DNA of 61,707 nt, taken from the NCBI RefSeq assembly GCF_028689785.1, contig NZ_JAQVCN010000027.1, forward strand, positions 1-61,707, read 5' to 3'. The notes below the pieces were generated by a model. The model was not told the origin of the DNA and ran no database searches. It worked only from the letters and a program-made list of their open reading frames with translations. Positions 35,651 through 44,274 of the stretch are shown here, piece after piece. This DNA is from Zoogloea sp. Lineage in GTDB: Bacteria > Pseudomonadota > Gammaproteobacteria > Burkholderiales > Rhodocyclaceae. A program made the translations under genes and the position numbers. Numbering within the stretch: position 1 is the first letter of the stretch; each line of letters opens with the position of its first letter.

Positions 35651-37873
35651 ATGTCCCAGCTCCTTGATCACCTCAATCCCGAACAGCTCGCTGCGGTCAC
35701 ACTACCGCCCCAGCATGCACTGATCCTTGCCGGAGCTGGTTCCGGCAAGACCCGGGTGCTCATCACCCGCATCGCCTGGCTGCTGCAAAACGGCTACTGC
35801 AGTCCCCAGGGGATTCTGGCGGTCACCTTCACCAACAAGGCGGCCAAGGAAATGCTCACGCGGCTTTCGGCCATGTTCCCGATCAACCCCCGCGGCATGT
35901 GGATCGGCACCTTTCATGGTCTGTGCAACCGCTTTCTGCGTGCCCATCACCGGGAGGCCGGGCTGCCCCAGTTGTTCCAGATCCTCGATACCGGCGATCA
36001 GCTCGCATCAATCAAGCGTTTGCTGAAGACGCTGAACGTGGATGACGAGAAATTTCCGCCCCGTGATCTGCAGCACTTCATCAACGGTCAAAAAGAAGCT
36101 GGCTTTAGGCCGTCTGCGGTGGAAGCGTGGGACGACTACAGCCGGCGCCGGGTCGAGCTTTACATGGAGTATGAGGCACAGTGCCAGCGTGAGGCAGTTG
36201 TGGATTTCCCCGAGTTGTTGTTGCGCAGTTACGAATTGCTGGAGCGCAACGAACCCATCCGCCGGCACTACCAGGCCCGTTTCCGCCACATCCTGGTGGA
36301 TGAGTTCCAGGACACCAATGTGCTCCAGTACCGCTGGCTGGGCCTTTTGGCCGGCAAGGGCGAGGAGGGGGGCGCCAGCCTGTTCTGCGTGGGCGACGAT
36401 GACCAGTCCATCTACCGCTTTCGGGGGGCTGAAGTTGGCAACATGCGGGATTTCGAGCGCGACTTCCGTGTGGAAAGCGTGATCCGCCTTGAGCAGAACT
36501 ATCGTTCCCACGGCAACATCCTTGATGCGGCCAATGCCTTGATCACCAACAACAGCAAGCGATTGGGCAAGAACCTGTGGACTGACCGGGGGGCGGGGGA
36601 GCCGATCCGCGTTTACGAGGCGTTTACGGATACTGACGAGGCCCGCTGGATTGTCGAGGAGATTCAGTCACTGGTCCGGGATGGCGCCAGCCGTGCCGAC
36701 ATCGCGCTGCTGTACCGCTCCAATGCACAGTCGCGGGTGCTGGAGCATCAGCTCTTTTCCAGTGGCATCGCCTACCGGGTGTATGGCGGCCTGCGCTTCT
36801 TCGAACGCCAGGAGGTCAAGCATGCCCTGGCCTACCTGCGCCTGATCGCCAATTCCGATGACGATACGGCGTTCACCCGGGTGGTTAATTTTCCGACCCG
36901 TGGCATCGGTGCCCGGTCCCTGGAGGCCTTGCAGGATGCTGCCCGTACCTGGAACACGCCTCTTTACCAGACCGTACCCCACCTCTCTGGCAAACCGGGT
37001 TCATCCCTGGCCCAGTTCGTGGTGCTGATCGAGCGCCTGCGCAGCGAAACCCGTGATCTGCCGCTGCACGAGATGGTGGAGCACGTGATTGAGGTGTCCG
37101 GCCTGCGCGCGCACTACAAGGCGGAAAAGGAGGGGCAGGAGCGGCTCGAGAACCTGGATGAACTGATCAATGCGGCAGCCAACTTCGGCGCGGAGATCGG
37201 CGCCGGTCAGATTCCGGGAGATTCACCCTCGGGGGTTGAGTCGGTGCTGGCCGAGTTTCTGGCCCATGCGTCCCTGGAGGCGGGCGACCATCAGGCCGAG
37301 GCGGGCGCCGAGGCCGTCCAGTTGATGACGGTGCATGCCGCCAAGGGGCTTGAGTTCGACGTAGTCTTCCTGTCCGGCCTGGAAGAGGGCTTGTTCCCCC
37401 ATGAGAACAGCGCTCAGGAGGCTGATGGGCTGGAGGAGGAGCGGCGTCTCATGTACGTCGCTGTGACTCGTGCCCGTCAGCGTCTGTATCTGAGTTTCAC
37501 CCAGAGCCGCATGCTTCACGGACAGGTGCGTTACAACCTGCGCTCCCGTTTCCTGGAGGAGATCCCGGAGGGGCTGACCAAGTGGTTGACGCCGCCCAAT
37601 CCGCGCCGCAGCTTCGTGTCGGAGCCCTCGGCGCGCTATTACAACCCGGGGGCTGCAAAGCCGGCGATGGCCAGTATGCCGCCGGCCCCGCCAATGAAGT
37701 CCCGCGATCTGGGTGGCTTGCGGATTGGCCAGAGCGTGCAGCACGCCCGCTTTGGCGATGGCGTCATCATTTCCGCGGAGGGCAGCGGTAACGATGCGCG
37801 GGTACAGGTGAAGTTTGCCGAGGCCGGCACTAAATGGTTGATGCTGGCCGTGGCGAAACTGACGCCGGCCTGA
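35651..37873 (+). CDS. uvrD: DNA helicase II, UvrD
   Basis: 740 residues from ATG 35651. A superfamily 1 3'-5' helicase that removes UvrC and the nicked strand in excision repair and works in mismatch repair. Motif I AGAGSGKTRVLITR, motif Ia VTFTNKAAKEM, motif II VDEFQDTN, motif III DDDQSIYRFRGAE, motif IV LEQNYRS, motif V VHAAKGLEFDVVF and motif VI MYVAVTRARQRLYL are all present. The C-terminal tail (GQSVQHARFGDGVIISAEG) is the UvrD/PcrA Tudor-like domain that contacts RNA polymerase. Rep helicase lacks this tail, favouring UvrD. Confidence 0.95.
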   Translation: MSQLLDHLNPEQLAAVTLPPQHALILAGAGSGKTRVLITRIAWLLQNGYCSPQGILAVTFTNKAAKEMLTRLSAMFPINPRGMWIGTFHGLCNRFLRAHHREAGLPQLFQILDTGDQLASIKRLLKTLNVDDEKFPPRDLQHFINGQKEAGFRPSAVEAWDDYSRRRVELYMEYEAQCQREAVVDFPELLLRSYELLERNEPIRRHYQARFRHILVDEFQDTNVLQYRWLGLLAGKGEEGGASLFCVGDDDQSIYRFRGAEVGNMRDFERDFRVESVIRLEQNYRSHGNILDAANALITNNSKRLGKNLWTDRGAGEPIRVYEAFTDTDEARWIVEEIQSLVRDGASRADIALLYRSNAQSRVLEHQLFSSGIAYRVYGGLRFFERQEVKHALAYLRLIANSDDDTAFTRVVNFPTRGIGARSLEALQDAARTWNTPLYQTVPHLSGKPGSSLAQFVVLIERLRSETRDLPLHEMVEHVIEVSGLRAHYKAEKEGQERLENLDELINAAANFGAEIGAGQIPGDSPSGVESVLAEFLAHASLEAGDHQAEAGAEAVQLMTVHAAKGLEFDVVFLSGLEEGLFPHENSAQEADGLEEERRLMYVAVTRARQRLYLSFTQSRMLHGQVRYNLRSRFLEEIPEGLTKWLTPPNPRRSFVSEPSARYYNPGAAKPAMASMPPAPPMKSRDLGGLRIGQSVQHARFGDGVIISAEGSGNDARVQVKFAEAGTKWLMLAVAKLTPA

Positions 37874-38133
37874 TGCGCCCTGCTGCGCGGGGCTGTGCCG
37901 GCACTTGTCCAGCCGGCGGGGCGTTGCCCATCAGAAGGCTGTAGCAGCCCTGGCCGGCGTAACGTATGGCACGAAACGCCGTTGCACGATCGGCGTAAGG
38001 GGGGCATTGAGCGGTCACGCCGGATCCGCCAGGTATTGCGCCGTTCTTGCTGTGCCCAAACCAGCCTGGTTGTCGTCCGCTAAATTTGTCGCATCCTTGG
38101 AGATGTCTGCATCGCAGGGGCTGCGTGTACGCG

Positions 38134-38904
38134 TCAGGTGCCGCGCAGCTCGGCGTGTAGGGCCATGAATTCCTGGGCTAGCTTGTGCTTTGGGTCCAGG
38201 TGGATCATGGGTTTGGCCTGTTCGTGGCTTTCGCGGATCTTGATGGAGCTCGACAAATAGGTGTTGAAGATCGGCAGGCCCTCGGCGATGAGCTCCTGGA
38301 CCAGTTTCTGGGGCAGGCTGGCGCGGGGCTGGAACTGGTTGACCACGATGCCCTCTACTTCGAGATCCCGATTATGGTCGGACCGGATTTCCTGTACGTT
38401 TTCCATCAGTGCGTATAGCGCGCGGCGGGAAAAGTCGTCGCAGTCGAAGGGGATCAGGCACAGGCGGGTGGCGATCAGGGCTGAGCGCGTGTAGAAGTTG
38501 AGGGCCGGCGGGGTGTCGATGAAAACCGCATCGTAGTCGTCGTCCAGTTCGTCCAGGGCGTCGCGTAGTTTGAAAATCTTATAGCGGGATTCCAGCTTGC
38601 CCTGAAGCTCCTCCAGGTTGGGATGCGAGGGCATGATCGACAGGTTGGCGAAGGGCGTCGGGTGGACGAACTCAGCGGTCTTCTTGGGGCTGAACTTGAA
38701 GGACAGCGTCTGTTCGAAGAGGCCGGCCAGGGTGTCATCCTGATTTTCAGCGGCATCCCCCAGGAGGTAGTGCGTGGAGTTGCCCTGGGGGTCAAGGTCG
38801 ACAACCAGAGTGCGCAGCCCTTTGTGGGCGCTGATCGCCGCCAGATTGCAGGTGATCGTGGACTTGCCCACTCCTCCTTTTTGATTGAATACAACGCGTC
38901 GCAT
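38134..38904 (-). CDS. Orphan ParA-family ATPase
   Basis: 256 residues from ATG 38904, preceded by GGGGAG. The deviant Walker A loop KGGVGKST (residues 9-16), VDLDPQGNST (A') and FIDTPPAL (Walker B) are those of ParA/Soj-type ATPases, which form DNA- or membrane-bound gradients to place cargo. No parB, parS-like cluster, chemoreceptor or polar-landmark gene is next to it; neighbours are uvrD (convergent) and maeB (divergent). There is no MinD-type amphipathic tail at the C-terminus. Cargo is therefore unknown. The chromosomal parAB pair is normally near oriC, so this is probably a paralogue. Confidence 0.85.
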   Translation of the reverse strand: MRRVVFNQKGGVGKSTITCNLAAISAHKGLRTLVVDLDPQGNSTHYLLGDAAENQDDTLAGLFEQTLSFKFSPKKTAEFVHPTPFANLSIMPSHPNLEELQGKLESRYKIFKLRDALDELDDDYDAVFIDTPPALNFYTRSALIATRLCLIPFDCDDFSRRALYALMENVQEIRSDHNRDLEVEGIVVNQFQPRASLPQKLVQELIAEGLPIFNTYLSSSIKIRESHEQAKPMIHLDPKHKLAQEFMALHAELRGT

Positions 38905-39246
38905 CGCTTCTCCCCAGATTATTTGGTGCTGTTTGGATGCGCGCGATTGTGCCACGCATTGGGGGGCGGCCCGTAATTACCGAGGGTGCGAAAAAGGCCG
39001 GGGTCGGGTAAACTCGTATGCAAACAATAAAGCAATCAACATGAAGTCTTCGTGCCCCCCTCCCGGGCGCGAAACTCCGGTCGGGCGGCGGTGACCACCG
39101 CACGGCTGTCATACGGGGCACACGCTCGCCTCAGGGTACCCAGGACACATCCAGATTTCCGGCCAGACCATCGGTGACACCCCCCGCCAGCGGCACCCCG
39201 TTGACCCGGCCTGCGGGGGTCGGACCATTTTGAGAGAAGAGAGAAC
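38905..39246. other. parA-like / maeB divergent region
   Basis: 342 bases. It contains the maeB leader with a GC-rich potential hairpin (CCCCCCGC near 39179 pairing with GCGGGGG near 39216, one bulge) just before the GAGAGAAGAGAG ribosome site. An AT-rich segment at 39000-39042 is the likely promoter zone, but no hexamer pair has good spacing. A 17-codon frame at 39041-39094 lacks a ribosome site. Confidence 0.4.
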
Positions 39247-41541
39247 ATGGACAAGGATTTCATTGCAGCAGCCCTCGATTACCACCGCAGCCCGACCCGC
39301 GGCAAGATCGCGGTGGTTCCCACCAAAGGCCTGACTAACCAGCGCGATCTTGCTCTGGCCTACTCCCCCGGCGTGGCCGCGGCTTGCGACGCCATCGTGG
39401 CCGATCCGGCCGACGCTCAGGAGTACACCTCCCGCGGCAACCTGGTGGCCGTGATCACCAACGGTACGGCCGTGCTTGGTCTCGGCAACATCGGTCCGTT
39501 GGCCGCCAAGCCGGTGATGGAGGGCAAGGGCTGCCTGTTCAAGAAGTTCGCCAACATCGATGTATTCGATATCGAGCTGGCCGAGAACGATCCGGACAAG
39601 CTGATCGACATGATCGCCGCGCTGGAGCCCACCCTGGGCGGCGTAAACCTGGAAGACATCAAAGCACCCGAGTGCTTCTACATCGAGCAGAAGCTGCGTG
39701 AGCGGATGAACATCCCGGTCTTCCACGACGATCAGCACGGCACTGCCATCATCTCTGCTGCTGCCATGCTCAATGGCCTCAAGGTGGTCGGCAAGAAGGT
39801 CGAGGATGTGAAGGTGGTGTGTTCCGGCGCCGGGGCGGCGGCCATTGCCTGCCTCGACTTGTGGTGCGGCCTCGGCATCCGCCGCGAGAACGTGTTTGTT
39901 TGCGACTCCAAGGGTGTGATCTGGGTGGGCCGTGACGAGCGGATGGAGGCCAACAAGGCCCGTTACGCCCAGACGACGGAGTTCCGCACGCTGGCCGATG
40001 CCCTGGTTGGCGCCGATATCTTCCTGGGCCTCTCCACTGCGGGCGTGCTCAAGCCTGAGATGGTCAAGACCATGGCGGACAAGCCGCTGATCTTCGCCCT
40101 CGCCAACCCGACTCCGGAGATCCTGCCGGAGCTGGCCAAGGAAGTGCGTCCCGACGCCATCATCGCCACCGGTCGTTCGGATTACCCGAATCAGGTTAAC
40201 AACGTGCTGTGCTTCCCCTTCATCTTCCGTGGTGCGCTCGACGCCGGCGCCACCAAGATAAATGAGGAGATGAAGCTGGCCTGCGTGAAGGCCATTGCCG
40301 AGCTGGCCGAAGCCGAGCAGTCCGACGTGGTGGCCCAGGCTTACGGTGGCGCAGATCTGTCCTTCGGTCCGAACTACCTGATCCCCAAGCCCTTCGATCC
40401 GCGCTTGATCGTCAAGATCGCACCGGCCGTGGCCCAGGCTGCCATCGATTCCGGCGTGGCCACCCGCAAGGTGGACATGGACGCCTACATCCAGAGCCTC
40501 AACGAGTTCGTGTACCAGTCCGGCATCATCATGAAGCCGGTGTTCTCCAAGGCCAAGGAAGTTCCTGCCGACAAGAAGCGCGTGCTCTACGCCGAGGGTG
40601 AGAGCGAGCGCGTTCTGCGTGCCGTGCGTGCGGTGGTTGACGAAAACCTGGCCCGTCCGATCCTCATCGGCCGGCCCGCGGTCATCGACATGCGCATCGA
40701 GAAGTTCGGTCTCAACCTGGTGGCTGGCCGTGATTTCGACGTGGTCAATGTCGAGTCCGACAGCCGCTATCGTGAGCTGTGGCAGGAGTACTACCGCCTG
40801 ATGGGCCGTGATGGCGTGACGCCCGACTCCGCCCGCGAAGCCATGCGGGCCGACAGCACCCTGATCGGCTGCATGCTGCTGCGTCGCGGCGATGCCGATG
40901 CTCTCGTCTGCGGCACGACCGGCGGCTACGACCACCACTTCAATCACGTCAAGAGCCTGATTGGCCTGAAGAACGGTGCCAGCCTGTATGCGGCGATGAA
41001 CATCCTGCTGCTGCCCCAGCGCGTCCTGGCCATCACAGACACCTACGTGAACGAGATGCCCAGCGCTGAGGAAACCGCCGAGATCGCCCTGATGGCGGCT
41101 GATGAGCTGAAGCGTTTCGGCATCGAGCCCAAGGTGGCCCTGCTGTCCCACTCCAATTTCGGCAGCGCCCGCAGCGCGTCGTCCCGGCGCATGCGTGACG
41201 CCCGCGACATCCTGCGGGTGAAGGCGCCGGATCTGCAGTGTGATGGTGAAATGCACGGGGATTCGGCCCTGTCGCCCGAGATCCGCGACCGTCTCCACCC
41301 GGACTCCAGTCTTCACGGCGAAGCCAACCTGCTGGTGATGCCCAACCTGGATGCTGCCAACATTGCCTTCAACCTGCTCAAGGTTGCCAATGGTGACGGC
41401 GTTTCGGTTGGTCCCATCCTGCTGGGCAGCGCCCGTGCCGTGCACATCCTGACGCCGTCGGCGTCGGTGCGTCGACTGGTCAACATCACTGCTCTGGCGG
41501 TGGTGGATGCGGCCGAGCAGCGTGAAGAATTGCCGGTCTGA
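39247..41541 (+). CDS. maeB: NADP-dependent malic enzyme with phosphotransacetylase-like domain
   Basis: 764 residues (E. coli MaeB 759). It decarboxylates malate to pyruvate with NADPH production, a gluconeogenic exit from the TCA/glyoxylate cycles. The malic enzyme part is at about 1-430 ([45 protein letters not shown]) and the PTA-like part at about 430-760 ([26 protein letters not shown]); in MaeB this second part is thought to sense acetyl-CoA rather than catalyse. A good purine-rich ribosome site lies upstream. It fits growth on acetate or PHB together with aceA. Confidence 0.97.
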   Translation: MDKDFIAAALDYHRSPTRGKIAVVPTKGLTNQRDLALAYSPGVAAACDAIVADPADAQEYTSRGNLVAVITNGTAVLGLGNIGPLAAKPVMEGKGCLFKKFANIDVFDIELAENDPDKLIDMIAALEPTLGGVNLEDIKAPECFYIEQKLRERMNIPVFHDDQHGTAIISAAAMLNGLKVVGKKVEDVKVVCSGAGAAAIACLDLWCGLGIRRENVFVCDSKGVIWVGRDERMEANKARYAQTTEFRTLADALVGADIFLGLSTAGVLKPEMVKTMADKPLIFALANPTPEILPELAKEVRPDAIIATGRSDYPNQVNNVLCFPFIFRGALDAGATKINEEMKLACVKAIAELAEAEQSDVVAQAYGGADLSFGPNYLIPKPFDPRLIVKIAPAVAQAAIDSGVATRKVDMDAYIQSLNEFVYQSGIIMKPVFSKAKEVPADKKRVLYAEGESERVLRAVRAVVDENLARPILIGRPAVIDMRIEKFGLNLVAGRDFDVVNVESDSRYRELWQEYYRLMGRDGVTPDSAREAMRADSTLIGCMLLRRGDADALVCGTTGGYDHHFNHVKSLIGLKNGASLYAAMNILLLPQRVLAITDTYVNEMPSAEETAEIALMAADELKRFGIEPKVALLSHSNFGSARSASSRRMRDARDILRVKAPDLQCDGEMHGDSALSPEIRDRLHPDSSLHGEANLLVMPNLDAANIAFNLLKVANGDGVSVGPILLGSARAVHILTPSASVRRLVNITALAVVDAAEQREELPV

Positions 41542-41550
41542 GCCCGGATT

Positions 41551-41577
41551 CCCCCGCTCCGTGACCCGGAGCGGGGG
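41551..41577 (+). terminator. GC-rich hairpin after maeB (probable terminator)
   Basis: A 10-bp stem CCCCCGCTCC / GGAGCGGGGG with a 7-base loop begins 10 bases after the maeB stop. Only a short, T-poor tail (GCTTCC) follows, so termination may be partial. Confidence 0.55.
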
Positions 41578-41642
41578 GCTTCCATCCGCTATTTGAAATC
41601 ACCCTCCGGTACAATCGGGGACAATGTTCCGCGAGGTGAGCC

Positions 41643-42617
41643 ATGTCCCGTTTGATCCGTTTTGAGCGTACCGGCGGCCCCGACGTCCTGCAGTGGGTCG
41701 AAGCCGATCTGGCTCCGCCGGCCCCCGGCGAGGCCCAGCTCCGACACCATGCTGTCGGCCTGAACTATATTGACACCTATCATCGCTCCGGCCTCTATCC
41801 GGTTCCACTGCCTTCGGGTATCGGGCTTGAGGCGGCCGGCGTTGTCGAGGCGGTGGGTGAGGGGGTGACCGATCTGCAGCCCGGTGATCGGGTTGCCTAT
41901 GCCGGCGGGCCCCTCGGTGCCTATGCCGAGCGCCGCAATATTCCAGCCGACCGCCTGGTCCGACTGCCCGATGCCCTGAGTTTCGAGCAGGGGGCATCCA
42001 TGATGCTGCAGGGGCTGACCGCCCAATATCTGCTGCGTCGTACCTACCGGGTCCAGCCGGGTGACACCATCCTCATCCACGCCGCCGCCGGTGGTGTCGG
42101 CCTCATCGTCTGCCAGTGGGCAAAGGCCTTGGGCGCCACTGTGATCGGCACGGTCGGCTCCGACGAAAAGGCTGCCCTGGCGCACCAGTACGGCTGCGAT
42201 CACACCATTGTCTACACCCGCGAGAGCGTCTCCGGCCGTGTCCGGGAGCTGACCGGCGGAGAGGGTGTGGCGGTGGTTTACGACTCCATCGGTCAGGATA
42301 CATTCATGGACTCCCTGGCCTGTCTGCGCCCCCTCGGCATGATGGTGACTTTCGGCAATGCGTCCGGCCCCGTGGCGCCGTTTGATCCGGGCTTGCTCGG
42401 CAAGATGGGGTCCCTGTTCCTGACCCGCCCAAGCCTGTTTGCCTATTCGGCGCGCCGCGATGACCTGCTGACGATGGCCGAGGATCTCTTCGCCGTGGTG
42501 CTCTCGGGGCAGGTGCGTTTGTCCATCAATCAACGTTTTCCGCTGCAGGACGCAGCCACGGCGCATCGTGAGCTCGAGGCGCGGCGGACGACGGGTTCCA
42601 CCGTGCTGGTTCCCTGA
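41643..42617 (+). CDS. qor: NADPH:quinone oxidoreductase, zeta-crystallin type
   Basis: 324 residues, zinc-free medium-chain dehydrogenase family. GroES-like N-terminal domain (1-120, GLNYIDTYHRSGLYP is the quinone reductase signature) and a Rossmann domain with AAAGGVGLIVCQWAK. There are no catalytic zinc cysteines. Enzymes of this type reduce quinones with NADPH by one electron. GAGGTGAGCC gives the ribosome site, and a -10-like TACAAT lies about 30 bases upstream. The small secreted protein gene follows after 8 bases, likely in one transcript. Confidence 0.93.
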   Translation: MSRLIRFERTGGPDVLQWVEADLAPPAPGEAQLRHHAVGLNYIDTYHRSGLYPVPLPSGIGLEAAGVVEAVGEGVTDLQPGDRVAYAGGPLGAYAERRNIPADRLVRLPDALSFEQGASMMLQGLTAQYLLRRTYRVQPGDTILIHAAAGGVGLIVCQWAKALGATVIGTVGSDEKAALAHQYGCDHTIVYTRESVSGRVRELTGGEGVAVVYDSIGQDTFMDSLACLRPLGMMVTFGNASGPVAPFDPGLLGKMGSLFLTRPSLFAYSARRDDLLTMAEDLFAVVLSGQVRLSINQRFPLQDAATAHRELEARRTTGSTVLVP

Positions 42618-42625
42618 CCCTGATC

Positions 42626-43012
42626 ATGAAACATCCCCGTTCCCGCATTGCTCTGTCGGCCCTGGCCCTGGGTGCCGCCCTTGCCCTACCGGTGTCGGCG
42701 GCTGCGCCGGTGGCCCCGCCGCCCGTGGTCCTGACGCCGGTTCAGGCGGCTTTCATCCAGGCGGAAACACGCCGCATCGAAGAGAGCTTTGTGCAGAAAG
42801 TCATGAGCATTACCGGGGCGCGCCGGGACCAGGTTTTGCGGGCGATTCCGGCCAAAGGTCGGCTCACCGACCGGCTGGCGCGCATCTACAGTTCCCTCGA
42901 GCGGGACCTGGGGGCGCCCCTCAGCGATGAACAGCGGGCTTTGATATTTGCCGCGGACGGCGAGCGCAAGCAGGCGCTGAAGGATCTCCCGGCTCAGGCG
43001 GCCACGCGCTAG
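42626..43012 (+). CDS. Small secreted protein of unknown function
   Basis: 128 residues. A signal peptide is clear: basic MKHPRSR, hydrophobic core IALSALALGAALALPVSA, likely cleavage after ALA/SAA near residue 26. The mature part is about 100 residues, Pro-rich at first (APVAPPPVVLTPVQ), then helical and highly charged (AETRRIEESFVQKVMSITGARR). It has no cysteines. I do not recognise the family. It lies 8 bases after qor in the same direction and is convergent with the diguanylate cyclase. Confidence 0.75.
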   Translation: MKHPRSRIALSALALGAALALPVSAAAPVAPPPVVLTPVQAAFIQAETRRIEESFVQKVMSITGARRDQVLRAIPAKGRLTDRLARIYSSLERDLGAPLSDEQRALIFAADGERKQALKDLPAQAATR

Positions 43013-43032
43013 GCGGGCGCGGCGGCGCCTGC

Positions 43033-44085
43033 CTAGAACAACTCGATGTCGCTGTCGGGAGCTTCCCGGGCAGCGACCTGACCGCAGGCCAGCAGGGCTT
43101 CGTAGTTGCGCACCTGGTTGCGGCCATTGTCCTTGGCCACATAAAGGGCGTCGTCAGCCCGACCGACGATGTCGGGGATGGTGTCGCTGGAGTGGATTCC
43201 GGTATAGCCGATGCTCACCGTCACCGTGCCGACCTGGGGGAAGGTGTGGGCTTCGACGCCGGCACGCAGGCGTTCGAGGGCGACGGATACCTCGTGGTCG
43301 GAGGTGGCTCGCAGGATGACCACGAACTCCTCGCCTCCGAAGCGGAACAGCCGATCCTGGTGCCGGAAGCTGTCCTGCATGATCCGGGCGAGCAGCAGCA
43401 GCACCTCGTCACCATACAGGTGCCCGAACTGGTCGTTGACCCGCTTGAAGTGATCCACGTCCACCACGGCCAGCCAGTAGCCGCCGTCCTCATGCTGGCG
43501 TCGGCGATGGGGCGGGGTGGCATCCCGGGTCAGGCCCGATTCGCCGGGCGCGAGCCCCTGGAGGATCTTGCCCAGGTTTTCGTCGAAGGTCTTGCGGTTG
43601 AGCAGCCCGGTCAGGGTGTCCCGTTCGCTGTAGTCGAGCAGGCTGAGGTAGTTCCGGTACAGGCCCAGAAAGCCCTCGGCGGTGCCCAGGTCCTCCGTTG
43701 ATAGCGGGTTGCTGCAGACGACTTCGAGCACGCCCAGCACGCGGCGGTCGACGTTGATCGGGAAGCAGTGCACATGCTCGCCGCGCTCGCTGTCGTGACG
43801 CCGGACGATCTGCGTCTGCGCCACGCAGGCCACCATTTCCGGGCGCTCGGTCAGGGGGATGGCCTCGCCGCCTTCGTCGAATTCCGACTGCACGTAGCGC
43901 ACGCCGTCCTGGCCGACGTGGGTGACACGGGCCAGGAAGCTGTCGGCGCCGTGCTGGCTGACCTTGTAGAGATTCACCTCCCGAGCCCTCACAAGTTCGA
44001 ACAGCGCCGACGCAACACCCAGCTCCAGCAGGGTGCGATCCCGGTGCTGGGTGATGGATTCGACATGTTTGAGAACGTGGATCAT
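43033..44085 (-). CDS. Diguanylate cyclase with N-terminal GAF-like domain
   Basis: 350 residues, cytoplasmic. Residues about 20-155 look like a GAF sensor domain, followed by a GGDEF domain (about 160-330) with DTLTGLLNRKTFDE, the active-site GGEEF and the inhibitory I-site RHQD five residues before it. It should make c-di-GMP from two GTP and be product-inhibited. The ligand of the sensor part is unknown. Transcribed alone; divergent from the rhomboid gene. Confidence 0.93.
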   Translation of the reverse strand: MIHVLKHVESITQHRDRTLLELGVASALFELVRAREVNLYKVSQHGADSFLARVTHVGQDGVRYVQSEFDEGGEAIPLTERPEMVACVAQTQIVRRHDSERGEHVHCFPINVDRRVLGVLEVVCSNPLSTEDLGTAEGFLGLYRNYLSLLDYSERDTLTGLLNRKTFDENLGKILQGLAPGESGLTRDATPPHRRRQHEDGGYWLAVVDVDHFKRVNDQFGHLYGDEVLLLLARIMQDSFRHQDRLFRFGGEEFVVILRATSDHEVSVALERLRAGVEAHTFPQVGTVTVSIGYTGIHSSDTIPDIVGRADDALYVAKDNGRNQVRNYEALLACGQVAAREAPDSDIELF

Positions 44086-44236
44086 GGGCCCGGTAGAAGG
44101 CTTTCAACTCTTAATTCTATCCCAGGGGCTTTGTGTTTTTCACGCCTTCGATGACTTCGTTCAGGTAGTCCGTCACGTCCTGTGGTGTGCTGTTGCGCTC
44201 CGCCCGGGATCCGCAAGGCCGTCATTCGGCAATGCG

Positions 44237-44242
44237 TATAAT
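44237..44242 (+). promoter_or_regulatory. -10 element of the rhomboid gene
   Basis: A perfect TATAAT at 44237-44242 with no good -35. A start near 44249 would leave a 26-base leader before the TTG start at 44275, and places the nearby ATG at 44246 (out of frame) at or before the transcript start. Confidence 0.5.
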
Positions 44243-44274
44243 CGTATGGTCTTCCCGCTGCTTCGCCCCTTCTC

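Noticed and set aside
37895-38000. Hairpins after uvrD (GCCGGC pair near 37901 and 37914, ACGCCG/CGGCGT near 37977)
   Set aside because: Short stems without a T run; likely in a GC-rich spacer by chance, so not listed as terminators.
39041-39094. 17-codon reading frame in the maeB leader
   Set aside because: No ribosome site, composition dominated by Pro/Arg/Gly from GC-rich sequence, and no sign of an attenuator.
39109-41445. 778-residue open frame opposite maeB
   Set aside because: Antisense shadow of an intact conserved gene, with no recognisable domain.
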